41,449 nucleotides of DNA from Candidatus Bathyarchaeota archaeon (GTDB lineage Archaea; Thermoproteota; Bathyarchaeia; TCS64), in the NCBI GenBank assembly GCA_002726865.1, contig PBSW01000037.1, positions 1 through 41,449 on the forward strand, written 5' to 3'. The translations under genes and the position numbers were made by a program. Positions 17,028 to 25,776 of the stretch are shown here, piece by piece. Under the pieces are notes generated by a model. It did no database searches. It worked only from the letters and a program-made list of their open reading frames with translations, and had not been told where the DNA came from. Numbering within the stretch: the stretch's first letter is position 1; each line of letters opens with the position of its first letter.

Positions 17028-18107
17028 TTAATACACGTTCTCAGCTACGTTCCGGAGACCTCGGATCAGACCGGATGCAGTCTCTGTTGGTCCCGCCCCA
17101 GGACCTATAATGGAGACGGGTCTTGTCCATCCCTTTGGGTAGAGCGTCAGCACGTTATCAGAGTCCCTGCTACTAGTAATGGGGTCGTTCGCTGGGAACT
17201 TTGTGAATTCTATAGAATATATCCTCTTGACAAGATCCGCGGTCCCTACATACCAGATAACATCTCCGTTTATTCTGGCGTCCTCGAACCTTGTCCCCAA
17301 GGAGTGGTCGAGGTCCCCAAGACTCTCTAGGAACTCCCCGAGGGGCAGCGCCTTAAGGTGTGGGGGCACCAGGTTTTGGATCTCCACATCATTGATTTCA
17401 ACTGCCTTCCCGCATGTTCTTATGAGGATCACAAGCTTCCTCCCAAAGTCAAGACCCCCCAGATCAACCCGAGGGTCCGGCTCTGTGTAACTCCGCGGGG
17501 GCTCCATGGCAGCTTTGACTGCGGAGGAAAGAGTATGCCCCTGGTTCAGTCTCTGGGATATGAAGCTCATGGTCCCGCTGAGGCATCCCATGAAACGGTT
17601 CACGCCATTTGATCCCATCTCCATGATCACGTCGGGTATCCTCATACCGGCCCCCACGGTGGTCCCGAAGTCAAGAATCCGCCCCTCTTTCCTCGCCTTG
17701 GAAACCAGTTTCTCGTACTGACCATAATGTACATCCGCTATCGGGATCTTGTTCGCAGTCACCACTGAGGTGTAATTCAGAGATCGGTTGATCAGATCGA
17801 AGGTCTGACTCGCGGTTGCATCCACAAGTGCATCGACATAATAATTGCCCAGAGCCTCCCCAACGCCCTCAAGATGATCCGAGGTTCCCCAGTGGTCTAA
17901 AATGGAACTTCCAGACTCTTTAAGTCGGATAATCTCAGCGATCTCGCTGTCCGCGAAGCCCTCTTTCTTGGCGACAGCTCCGCTGCTATCCCCAAGGACC
18001 ACAAACTTGAATCTGAGGTCGCCATGAGTTGCCTGGAGGAGGGCTCTGCCTATTGTGCCCACGCCAAGGAGAGCGACTTTCAATGGTTCCGCCATCTGTT
18101 GTTTCAT
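17028..18107 (-). CDS. hom: Homoserine dehydrogenase
   Basis: NAD(P)H-dependent enzyme that reduces aspartate semialdehyde to homoserine. The 359 residues have the nucleotide-binding GVGTIGRALL at the N-terminus, VVTANKIPIA, the catalytic-domain SGTMSFI and YTEPDPRVDLGGLDFGRK, and a conserved ending GPGAGPTETASGLI. There is no ACT domain. ATG start at 18107, four bases after the asd stop. It is the last gene of the threonine operon; flux control probably acts on the aspartate kinase, which does have ACT domains. Confidence 0.94.
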   Translation of the reverse strand: MKQQMAEPLKVALLGVGTIGRALLQATHGDLRFKFVVLGDSSGAVAKKEGFADSEIAEIIRLKESGSSILDHWGTSDHLEGVGEALGNYYVDALVDATASQTFDLINRSLNYTSVVTANKIPIADVHYGQYEKLVSKARKEGRILDFGTTVGAGMRIPDVIMEMGSNGVNRFMGCLSGTMSFISQRLNQGHTLSSAVKAAMEPPRSYTEPDPRVDLGGLDFGRKLVILIRTCGKAVEINDVEIQNLVPPHLKALPLGEFLESLGDLDHSLGTRFEDARINGDVIWYVGTADLVKRIYSIEFTKFPANDPITSSRDSDNVLTLYPKGWTRPVSIIGPGAGPTETASGLIRGLRNVAENVY

Positions 18108-18111
18108 CTCT

Positions 18112-19185
18112 CTAGAGATATCCTTTGACCTTAAGGAACTCGGCTGTGTTAACGACTCCCGCCCCAGCTCCTTTCTCTAGGTTATCACTAGTTACAATAT
18201 ATGTGAAACCGTTCACTAAAACGGGATTCTCTTGCAGCCTTCCAACCTGAGTCACCATATAACCCTGCTCTCTATGGAGCCTAGGCTGGGGCATGTCCTT
18301 CTCGTCGAAAACTAGGATGGACCTCTCTGGGGTTGATGGAAGCCCAAGCCTCTGTGGCTCTGACTCGTACATCACAAGTACCGCCTTAATTTGATCTAGG
18401 GTTGCAGGCTTCTCCGTCTCGACGTCTACCACCTCAGTATGGACCTTGTCGACGTAGACCCTAGTACATGTAGCGTGGATATCAATCCCAGCGTTGACGA
18501 TCTTTCCATCTGCGATGCTCCCCAAGATCTTGTTAGTCTCCCTGACAACTTTTTCCTCCTCCCCCTCAATATAGGGGTATACGTTCATCTCTACCTTTGC
18601 CCGATAGGGGGAGTCAATCCTGAGGCCCTTCTCCCCTGCCCCAGAAAGGCTCTGCATAGAGATCATCCTCACTCTCTTCACCCCGAAGGCGTCCATGATG
18701 GGCTTCAGGGTCGCGACAAGTCCCACCGTCGTGCAGTTCGGTCCTGGAACAATGTACCCCTTCCACCCCCGGTTCCGGCGCTGCACGTCGATAAGAGCTA
18801 TGTGTTTGGGGTTGACATCAGGAATCAGCACCGGGACATCGTCCTCATACCTATAGGCCGAGGCTGTGCTAAACACCGGGATGTGTGCAGCGAATTTTGC
18901 TTCGAGTCCTTTCGCAACCCCCGAGGGGAGGGCAGTAAAAGCTAGGTCATAATTCAGAGGATCGATCTCATCCACGTTCAGAACCGTCATGTTGCGGACT
19001 TTGTCTCCCGGTGTCTTCTCAAAGAAAACGGCTTCCTTTATAGCGTCTCCGTATCTCTTTCCAGCGGACCTGCTGGACGCTGCCAGGGCATCTATCTTGA
19101 ACCAAGGGTGGTCGGTAAGGGATTCTACGATGTTCTGACCTGCAGCTCCGGTTGCACCCAGGATGCATGCCCGTTTTATTGTCAT
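18112..19185 (-). CDS. asd: Aspartate-semialdehyde dehydrogenase
   Basis: Reduces aspartyl phosphate to aspartate semialdehyde with NADPH. The 357 residues show the Rossmann start CILGATGAAGQNIV, the catalytic cysteine C151 in GPNCTTVGL, and a later histidine in GIDIHATCTRVYVDKVH. The sequence is of the archaeal/fungal-type branch. The ATG at 19185 is preceded by GAGGT. It lies 11 bases after the aspartate kinase stop and 4 bases before hom. Confidence 0.95.
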   Translation of the reverse strand: MTIKRACILGATGAAGQNIVESLTDHPWFKIDALAASSRSAGKRYGDAIKEAVFFEKTPGDKVRNMTVLNVDEIDPLNYDLAFTALPSGVAKGLEAKFAAHIPVFSTASAYRYEDDVPVLIPDVNPKHIALIDVQRRNRGWKGYIVPGPNCTTVGLVATLKPIMDAFGVKRVRMISMQSLSGAGEKGLRIDSPYRAKVEMNVYPYIEGEEEKVVRETNKILGSIADGKIVNAGIDIHATCTRVYVDKVHTEVVDVETEKPATLDQIKAVLVMYESEPQRLGLPSTPERSILVFDEKDMPQPRLHREQGYMVTQVGRLQENPVLVNGFTYIVTSDNLEKGAGAGVVNTAEFLKVKGYL

Positions 19186-19196
19186 TCTATTCTACC

Positions 19197-20633
19197 TCAG
19201 TTGAAAAATTCACTGTAAAGCGCGGTCACCGCGATGGGGATATCCCTATCGTCGACGCTGAACCGAATGATGTTCTCTCCATAGGGCTGGGTGGCTTGCT
19301 CGATGTTAACCCCATTGAGGCCAATGGTGCCCGTCACCCTGCTAAGAAGACCCTTCACCCCCTTCATCCCTGAGCCCACCATGCTGAAAGTGCCCTTGGG
19401 GCCGTCCAGTGAGGAGAGATCTAGGGCGACGTCAAGGTTTTCCAGCGCCTCGATGGCCTTGGTGAGATCTAGCTTAGGCATAAGGAGGGAGATCTGAAAC
19501 CCTGATATTGATATGTATCGGACATCCACCTTCTTCTCCGCGAGGGACCCAAAGACTTTCGCGTAGACCTCGGTAGGTGTGCGGGATTGGGTGGGAAGAA
19601 AACGGAGCCCCGAGAGGTTCCTCTGGAACGTGATGGCCTTTGGCCTCCCAGACCAGGTCTCGTCATGGTTACCGTCCTCAGGGCCGATAACTGTGCCGGG
19701 GTTCTCGGGGTGGAGAATGTCCTTGATGTGGAACCTGATATCGCCCATAATCAGAGGATTGAGCACCTTATAGTGAACTACCTTTATCCGCTCCTCCCTC
19801 ATCATCTCCGAGGCCTCAACGTAGGTGAGGTAGGGCACCACCTTCGGCTCCGGGAGATTCTCAAGCGCCCCGTTAAACTGGGGCATTTGCTTTACCTCAT
19901 CAAGGAACTGGGGGTCAATGGTCATAATACCCTTCTGATCCACGTACTTGATTACCTGGTTGGCCCCAAGACAGAAGGCGACACAAACTGCAGTGTCGTC
20001 TGTACCCCCCCTCCCGAGGATGGAAACCCTGCCGGACTCGCTCCTACCTGAAAAACCTGCTATTAAAGGAACCATTGGAACCCTGAGACAGCCTTCTAGC
20101 TCTTGGAGAATCTTCTTTCTGGTTTTGTCTAGGTCTACTAGAGCATCCCGATAGTTCTCGTCGGTGACTAGGATATCTTCTCCAGCGAAGCACTCGTGCT
20201 TCACCTCCCTCGCAAAGAGATGCTCGGATAAGATAAAGCTAGAGAACCTCTCCCCTCGTGATATAGTAAAGGCAAAGGTAGAGTCATTTAGCTCCCCCGA
20301 GGTCTCAACGTATCCCAAGACGTGCTCAAGGTTCTCGAACTCCTCCATGAGAGCGGGCGGCAGGTTGTCAGGGTCTGGCAAGAGGTCGATGTGCTCCTTG
20401 ACCATGTTTTTAATTAAGAGCCCATAGTCTATCTCACAGCCGTCCTTAACTCCTTCCACAATCTCAACAATACGGTCGGTGACACCCTTTACGGCGGAGA
20501 CCACTGGGATGGGGAGGTTCCCCTTAGCCAACTCTCCAGCCACGATGTCCGCTACCCGCTCAAAGTCTTGAGCGTCCTTGAGGATTGACCCCCCAAATTT
20601 AAATACCCTATAATCCATCGCAGCTTCACTCAT
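19197..20633 (-). CDS. lysC: Aspartate kinase
   Basis: Phosphorylates aspartate at the entry to the threonine, methionine and lysine pathways. The 478 residues start with the kinase motif VFKFGGSIL, carry GRGGTDDTAVCVA in the catalytic domain and end with two ACT domains (about 335-478), the usual site of feedback inhibition by threonine or lysine. The last eight bases of thrC overlap its start. No second aspartate kinase or fused homoserine dehydrogenase is present here, so this is a stand-alone enzyme. Confidence 0.95.
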   Translation of the reverse strand: MSEAAMDYRVFKFGGSILKDAQDFERVADIVAGELAKGNLPIPVVSAVKGVTDRIVEIVEGVKDGCEIDYGLLIKNMVKEHIDLLPDPDNLPPALMEEFENLEHVLGYVETSGELNDSTFAFTISRGERFSSFILSEHLFAREVKHECFAGEDILVTDENYRDALVDLDKTRKKILQELEGCLRVPMVPLIAGFSGRSESGRVSILGRGGTDDTAVCVAFCLGANQVIKYVDQKGIMTIDPQFLDEVKQMPQFNGALENLPEPKVVPYLTYVEASEMMREERIKVVHYKVLNPLIMGDIRFHIKDILHPENPGTVIGPEDGNHDETWSGRPKAITFQRNLSGLRFLPTQSRTPTEVYAKVFGSLAEKKVDVRYISISGFQISLLMPKLDLTKAIEALENLDVALDLSSLDGPKGTFSMVGSGMKGVKGLLSRVTGTIGLNGVNIEQATQPYGENIIRFSVDDRDIPIAVTALYSEFFN

Positions 20634-21915
20634 TCCTTGAACCTATAAGAGCTCGGTTATTCAGAACCGCTTCAACGCTCGCGAGATCAGCGTTCACAAC
20701 CATGGCGGTATTGGCAAACCTGGGTCTGACCCCATCAATAACTCCGGTGTGGTAGTTGACTGTAGCCCCAGGATCCTTGAGTAGATTTCCCGTAAGGACG
20801 CAGACCACGTCATCCTCGGGATTGATGATTCCAACGTCCACCAGCTTCCTCGCCCCCGCGACTGAGGCGGCTGAGGCTGGCTCACACCCAACGCCGCATC
20901 GTCCCACTACCGCCTTGGCGTCCATTATTTCCTGATCTGAAACCTGCTCCACAACCCCGTTAGTCTCCTCAATAACCCTGATGGCCTTCTTCCAGCTCAC
21001 AGGGTTCCCGATCTTAATGGCGGAAGCCACGGTGTGAGGCTCTATGGGGATCAGAGACTCCTCTCTTTCCGCCCAGAGACTATAGAATGGGTTGGCCCCC
21101 TCAGCTTGGATCGAGGCGAGGCGGGGCATCGCGTCAATGAGCCCTTGAGACTTTAGTTCCCTAAGGGCCTTGCCAAAGGCCGACGTATTCCCTAGGTTCC
21201 CAGCAGGAAGTACGATCCAATCAGGGGACTCCCACCCCCTCTGCTGGATAAGCTCGAATATTATGGATTTCTGCCCTTCGATCCTCCAAGGGTTTACAGA
21301 GTTGAGGAGATAGAGCCCTAGTTCCGCAGAGGCTTCTTGGACGAGCCACATCGCGGCATCAAAGTCCCCCCGAACTTGAAGCACAGTTGCCCCGTAGCTT
21401 AGGGCCTGGGCTAGCTTGCCGTAGGCGATCATCCCTTCGGGGATAAAAACGATGCAGTTCATCCCGTTGGTAGCCGCAAAGGAAGCGAGGGAAGCCGAGG
21501 TGTTCCCCGTAGAGGCACATGCTACGGAGGAGACCCCAAGGCGCGCAGCCTCGGAGATCCCCACAGTCATCCCCCGGTCCTTAAATGAGCCGCTTGGGTT
21601 CTCCCCCTCATGCTTGACAGTGATCTTCCTTATCCCTGTGTATTCCTTGAGACGTTGATGTGCGTAGATGTTGGTGTTGCCCTCTTGCCTAGAGACAATC
21701 CAACTCATATCTAGCCCTGAATAGACAAGCTCCTTGAACCGCCACACTCCACTCCTGTACGGGCCGCTACGTTGCGAGAGCCTCTTGTCGAAGATAGCTC
21801 TATCCATCCAGGGGAATTCGTGCACCACCTCCAGGAGACCCCTGCACTTGCATCTCAGCCGCAGTCCCAGCTCAAAGTTTCGGCCGCAGTCCACGCACAT
21901 GAATCTTGAGACCAT
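20626..21915 (-). CDS. thrC: Threonine synthase
   Basis: PLP enzyme converting O-phosphohomoserine to threonine. The 429 residues include an N-terminal zinc-ribbon-like part (C7, C10, C22, C24) typical of archaeal forms. The PLP lysine is K112 in NPSGSFKDRGM, and the phosphate-binding loop PAGNLGNTSA lies near 220. The ATG at 21915 starts directly after the thrB stop. The zinc ribbon helps exclude other fold-II PLP enzymes such as threonine dehydratase, as does the operon. Confidence 0.95.
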   Translation of the reverse strand: MVSRFMCVDCGRNFELGLRLRCKCRGLLEVVHEFPWMDRAIFDKRLSQRSGPYRSGVWRFKELVYSGLDMSWIVSRQEGNTNIYAHQRLKEYTGIRKITVKHEGENPSGSFKDRGMTVGISEAARLGVSSVACASTGNTSASLASFAATNGMNCIVFIPEGMIAYGKLAQALSYGATVLQVRGDFDAAMWLVQEASAELGLYLLNSVNPWRIEGQKSIIFELIQQRGWESPDWIVLPAGNLGNTSAFGKALRELKSQGLIDAMPRLASIQAEGANPFYSLWAEREESLIPIEPHTVASAIKIGNPVSWKKAIRVIEETNGVVEQVSDQEIMDAKAVVGRCGVGCEPASAASVAGARKLVDVGIINPEDDVVCVLTGNLLKDPGATVNYHTGVIDGVRPRFANTAMVVNADLASVEAVLNNRALIGSRNE

Positions 21916-22836
21916 CTAGATCACCCTTGCACCCTGCCTACTTGGCCGGGTTAGATAGATTTCGCTTGCGACCCCCGCCCCCTCAAAGGCCTCGGCCATC
22001 GCCATTCCTACCTGGGCGGCATCCCCCCCAACGGCGAAAAGGGAGGGGCCTCCTCCAGAGATGGAGCAGCCGTGGGCGCCTGAGTCTAGGGCGGCCTGCT
22101 TAACCTTCCAGAAGTCTGGTATCATCTCAGCCCGCCTCGGCTCCACCAAGTTGTCGCTGATACTATTCCCGAAAAGCTCGATGTCACCTATAGCAATAGC
22201 AGCCGCCATCCTAGAGGCGTTGCCCACATTATGGACCGCGTTCTTAAGCAGGACCTTCTTGGGGAGGAGGGACCTTGCGAGCCTTGTCTTGTTCTCGTAG
22301 TGGACGTCAGGAACCACCACCACGATATCGAACATAGGGGGTTCCAGGCGTACCACATCATACTCTGCGCCCACCATCACGAATCCCCCTAGTAAGGAGG
22401 CTGAGACATTGTCCGCGTGGGGGCTACCTGCTACGGCTGCCTCTCCTTGAGCGGCGAGCCTCACTGCCTCGCTGGCTGAGAGCTCTAGCTCTAGTAGCTG
22501 GATTGAGGCATATGCTGCTCCAGCTGCGGAAGCGCCTGAAGAGCCCATCCCTTTTCCAGGGGGTACTCCCTTCTCTATTTTGACAACGAACCCCTCGCTT
22601 GAATCATAAGTGTCTAGCACGTGTTGAAGGACGGCTCCAGCGCTGTTCTTGTCGGGGTCTGCGGGGATCAAAGTCGCCATTTCATCTCCCATGATGACTT
22701 TGACTCCGGGATCAGGGACTAGTTCCACCGTCAGGGTGTCCCCTATTCCGTCGAGGGCGATTCCGAAAACGTCGAAGCCCGGGCCGAGGTTTGCAATGGA
22801 AGCGGGAGAAAACACCCTAATCTGTTTGGTACTCAC
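21916..22836 (-). CDS. thrB: Homoserine kinase (GHMP family)
   Basis: Phosphorylates homoserine before the threonine synthase step. The 306 residues have the GHMP signatures: SIANLGPGFDVFGIAL at the N-terminus, the ATP-binding PPGKGMGSSGASAAGAAYA at about 92-110, and GCSISGGGPSLFAV near the C-terminus. The start is GTG at 22836 with AGGT upstream. It is the promoter-proximal gene of the five-gene threonine operon; a TATA box lies at 22881-22888. Confidence 0.95.
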   Translation of the reverse strand: MSTKQIRVFSPASIANLGPGFDVFGIALDGIGDTLTVELVPDPGVKVIMGDEMATLIPADPDKNSAGAVLQHVLDTYDSSEGFVVKIEKGVPPGKGMGSSGASAAGAAYASIQLLELELSASEAVRLAAQGEAAVAGSPHADNVSASLLGGFVMVGAEYDVVRLEPPMFDIVVVVPDVHYENKTRLARSLLPKKVLLKNAVHNVGNASRMAAAIAIGDIELFGNSISDNLVEPRRAEMIPDFWKVKQAALDSGAHGCSISGGGPSLFAVGGDAAQVGMAMAEAFEGAGVASEIYLTRPSRQGARVI

Positions 22837-22880
22837 CTGGCAACTCCAGCACCTAACACCGTTAGATCCATTCGCTTCAA

Positions 22881-22888
22881 GTATAAAT
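22881..22888 (-). promoter_or_regulatory. TATA box of the threonine operon
   Basis: The minus strand reads ATTTATAC here, 45 bases before the thrB GTG. Initiation about 26 bases downstream leaves a leader of some 20 bases that contains GGAGTTG and AGGTG. No attenuator or riboswitch-like structure fits in so short a leader. Confidence 0.6.
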
Positions 22889-22958
22889 CTTGTGGGTTTA
22901 GTTGGCTGGAATGAGAGAGTTTAGTTAAAGAGAAACCAACACTCGGGAAGATTTGGGA

Positions 22959-24155
22959 ATGTCTATAAGGAAACGTCAAGATGATAACATTGACTCTAGG
23001 GGATTTTTCTTGAGATATCGCAAATTTGGGAAACTTGACTGGAAGGTCTCTGCCTTGGGATTTGGGGCCATGAGACTCCCCGTGCTTGACAGGGACAGCT
23101 CTAAGATTGATGAGCCCGAGGCCATCAAGATGATACGCCACGCCATCGACTGTGGTCTCAACTACGTGGACACCGCCTATCCCTACCATGGTGGCAACAG
23201 CGAGAGGCTCGTAGCAAAAGCTCTCAAAGACGGCTACAGGCAGAAGGTGGCTCTCGCCACTAAGATGCCTCTCCGACACGTTGAGACTCACGAGGACTTT
23301 GATCGACTTTTGAACGAGCAATTAGACAAACTCGAAACGGATCGTATCGATTTTTATCTTCTTCATGCACTCAGACGGATGAGTTGGCCTAAAGTTCGGG
23401 ACCTTGGGATAATCGCATGGGCCGAGGAGAAGATTTCTGAGGGTAAGATCGGACATTTCGGCTTCAGTTTCCATGATACATTCGAGATGTTCAAGGAGAT
23501 CGTTGACGCCTATGACGGATGGACTTTCTGCCAGATCCAGTACAACTATATGGATACCGAGTCTAGCAGCAAGGCCCCAGGGATCAAAGGGCTCAAGTAC
23601 GCCGCCTCTAAGGGGCTCGCGGTCATCGTCATGGAGCCAATCCAAGGAGGGCGCTTAGCAATGGCCCCTCCTGTAGAGATCCAGAGGATCTGGAATGAGG
23701 CCGAGACAAGGAGGACTGGGGCAGAGTGGGCGCTCCAGTGGGTCTGGAACCAGCCTGAGGTTGCTGTAGTCCTCAGCGGCATGAGTATTATGCGCCATGT
23801 CGAGGAAAACCTGGTGAGCGCGGGGCGTTCCGGTCCGAAGACCCTTACGGAGAAGGAGCTAGTCCTCGTGAAGAGAGTTAAGGGAAAGTACAACGAACTC
23901 GGATACATTGGCTGTACCAAATGCAACTATTGCCAGCCATGTCCCGAGGGAGTCCTCATCCCCGATATAATCGAGGTCCTTAACCAGAACTACACCAGCA
24001 TGATGGAGGAGACGAGATCAGCCTACCATATTGCGATCCCCGTGGAGGGAAGGGCTAGCCTCTGTGTGGCGTGTGGAGAGTGCGAGGAGCAGTGCCCCCA
24101 AACCCTCCCCATCACAAGCCTCATGCAGGGGACCGCAAGGTCTCACGATAAATAA
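22959..24155 (+). CDS. Aldo/keto reductase with C-terminal ferredoxin domain
   Basis: About 398 residues. The TIM-barrel part has the AKR features ALGFGAMRLP, DTAYPYHGG (Asp and Tyr of the catalytic tetrad), ATKMP and GFSFHD. The C-terminus carries two cysteine clusters, CTKCNYCQPCP and CVACGECEEQCP, which look like binding sites for two [4Fe-4S] clusters. This class couples carbonyl or quinone redox to electron transfer; the substrate is unknown. Starts are ambiguous: TTG 22953, ATG 22959, or a TTG at 23010 with AGGGG upstream that matches the family start (LRYRKFGKLDW). It is transcribed divergently from the threonine operon. Confidence 0.9.
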   Translation: MSIRKRQDDNIDSRGFFLRYRKFGKLDWKVSALGFGAMRLPVLDRDSSKIDEPEAIKMIRHAIDCGLNYVDTAYPYHGGNSERLVAKALKDGYRQKVALATKMPLRHVETHEDFDRLLNEQLDKLETDRIDFYLLHALRRMSWPKVRDLGIIAWAEEKISEGKIGHFGFSFHDTFEMFKEIVDAYDGWTFCQIQYNYMDTESSSKAPGIKGLKYAASKGLAVIVMEPIQGGRLAMAPPVEIQRIWNEAETRRTGAEWALQWVWNQPEVAVVLSGMSIMRHVEENLVSAGRSGPKTLTEKELVLVKRVKGKYNELGYIGCTKCNYCQPCPEGVLIPDIIEVLNQNYTSMMEETRSAYHIAIPVEGRASLCVACGECEEQCPQTLPITSLMQGTARSHDK

Positions 24156-24157
24156 GC

Positions 24158-24636
24158 CCGGAGATCGGATTCATTGCCGAGATAGGGTACAGCCCCTCAA
24201 AATATGGAATAGAGGTATTGATCCAGTGCATGGTCCTTTAACTTCATCGTCATAATATTGCCGTCAATACCCTGGGGGTCAGTGCGCCACCAGGCTTGAG
24301 GTTGAAACCCGGCGAGATGACTCTCGAGGAATCCCAGCATATGCCTGAAAAAGTAAGGAGACTATATGCTGACGACGACTCCATGGCTGAGGCATTCTCT
24401 AAAGCGTGGTCATTCATCGCTCTACTGGATGAGCGGAGTGTTACGGGTCAACGGTTCAGCACAAAGTTTCTAGCAGATTATCTGGGGAAGAACGGGTGGG
24501 AGGCAGCTCTCGCGAATTGGACCCGCAAACCCACAAGGCGGTATACGTATCCTATGACTTCCCGGAGAGTGTGGAATACCAGACACGGGATGGAAAATAC
24601 GCGGAGAGAAGATTCTCGTTTCAAAGGGATCAATGA
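24158..24636 (+). pseudogene. Decayed short-chain dehydrogenase (C-terminal remnant)
   Basis: Directly after the aldo/keto reductase stop, the plus strand encodes the second half of an SDR protein: GYSPSKYGIE (the Tyr-x3-Lys region), then an in-frame TAA, then HRHNIAVNTLGVSAPPG and a long tail ending near NWTRK. A frameshift at about 24530 then restores sense (AVYVSYDFPESVEYQTRDG) up to a TGA at 24634-24636. The N-terminal Rossmann half is missing. This is a gene broken by truncation, one stop and one frameshift. It ends 12 bases before the convergent DUF362 gene. Confidence 0.75.
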
Positions 24637-24647
24637 AACCAGCTACA

Positions 24648-25682
24648 TCATCGCTGATAGCCGAGCTCTTCTCTCACCTGGGAGACAACGTCTCCGAAGA
24701 GGATATCTTCCTCTAGATTGGAGCTCAGCAGCTCGATGTCCTCGATGCTGGAGCTTCCTAGACCCCTATCCTCTCCTAGGGTGAAAGAAGTGTGCTCCCT
24801 GACTGGGGTATCTTCCATTCTGTGCGAGTTATGCTGCTTCATGATACATACCGCGACGGCATCGGCGGCCACCCTGTTGTTCCCGACTATGGTTAACCCG
24901 GGTTCAGCTATAACGTTGTGGACGGGTCCTTTGTCTGTGAAAAACTTTTGGGCGTCGGTCACCACAAGATCCGTGGAGAACGCGAGGTTGATGTCAATCA
25001 TCCTGTTCATCAAGTCCTGATTCTTGTTCCAGTGGAGCCACTCCCTCCCCACGGAGTCTATGAGCCCGACACAGAGTTTGAGGGCAATAGTGAATATTGG
25101 GCTACGGTGAGGCCTCATCACGGGGGTGAGAATGACTCGCCCCGCCTCGTGAATCCTCCGGGGGATCTTTATCCCGTCAGGCCAGGATATAGATCCCGGG
25201 GGCTTCACGGTGACCCATTCTTCCTCCTCGAAGTAGCCTACCTGGATGCCGAGGTCATCAGCAACCGCTTTGATGCCCATCTCCTCAATGGTGTTACGGG
25301 TGGGCAGCCCCCGATATCTCCCAGACATGTCACCCACGCAGATCTTATCCGCCGGAAACCCGGTCTCGATCAATTCTTCGGCGATAACCCGGACCGTCTC
25401 GTGATGAGAGTTTCGGGGAAAGGCGTCGTCGGTATTACAGTTGGGCTTAATTATAATCTCGCCTTTAACTCCATCAGTCATCTTTCCCAGTCCACCCATC
25501 AGACGATAGGCTTCTCGTATGCCATCCCTGCGATCGTCTGACCTAACGATGGCAACGGTATGCTTCCCGTTTATTGAATACACTTCGCTTCGTAACGGTT
25601 TGAATGGGACGAGGGGTCCTGGAATCGGATCCTGTATCAGGCGATGGTACTCAGCATCAGATTCTTCGTGGGTGTTCTTCAT
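24648..25682 (-). CDS. DUF362 domain protein
   Basis: 344-residue protein of the DUF362 family, recognised by IIIKPNCNTDDAFPRN, GDMSGRYRGLPTRNT, LKLCVGLIDSVGR and the C-terminal GNNRVAADAVAVCIM. Members occur in many anaerobes, often next to redox or iron-sulfur genes, but their reaction is not established. No ferredoxin motif is fused to this copy. The ATG at 25682 has GGGGAAGTG upstream. The neighbours do not reveal a pathway. Confidence 0.8.
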   Translation of the reverse strand: MKNTHEESDAEYHRLIQDPIPGPLVPFKPLRSEVYSINGKHTVAIVRSDDRRDGIREAYRLMGGLGKMTDGVKGEIIIKPNCNTDDAFPRNSHHETVRVIAEELIETGFPADKICVGDMSGRYRGLPTRNTIEEMGIKAVADDLGIQVGYFEEEEWVTVKPPGSISWPDGIKIPRRIHEAGRVILTPVMRPHRSPIFTIALKLCVGLIDSVGREWLHWNKNQDLMNRMIDINLAFSTDLVVTDAQKFFTDKGPVHNVIAEPGLTIVGNNRVAADAVAVCIMKQHNSHRMEDTPVREHTSFTLGEDRGLGSSSIEDIELLSSNLEEDILFGDVVSQVREELGYQR

Positions 25683-25776
25683 GTAATCACTTCCCCTGAA
25701 ATACTTGTCAGAAGTTCAACCATAGATTAATAATGTTATTATCAAACACGCGCGCGCCGGTGATTACCGTTGTCCA

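Noticed and set aside
24296..24784. Plus-strand frame of 162 codons after the aldo/keto reductase
   Set aside because: Its first part is the SDR remnant in frame, but after about 24530 it leaves the true frame and runs antisense to DUF362; it is not one protein.
25684..25767. Spaced inverted repeat GTAATCAC/GTGATTAC upstream of DUF362
   Set aside because: Eight-base arms 68 bases apart are too weak to claim an operator or a mobile element end.
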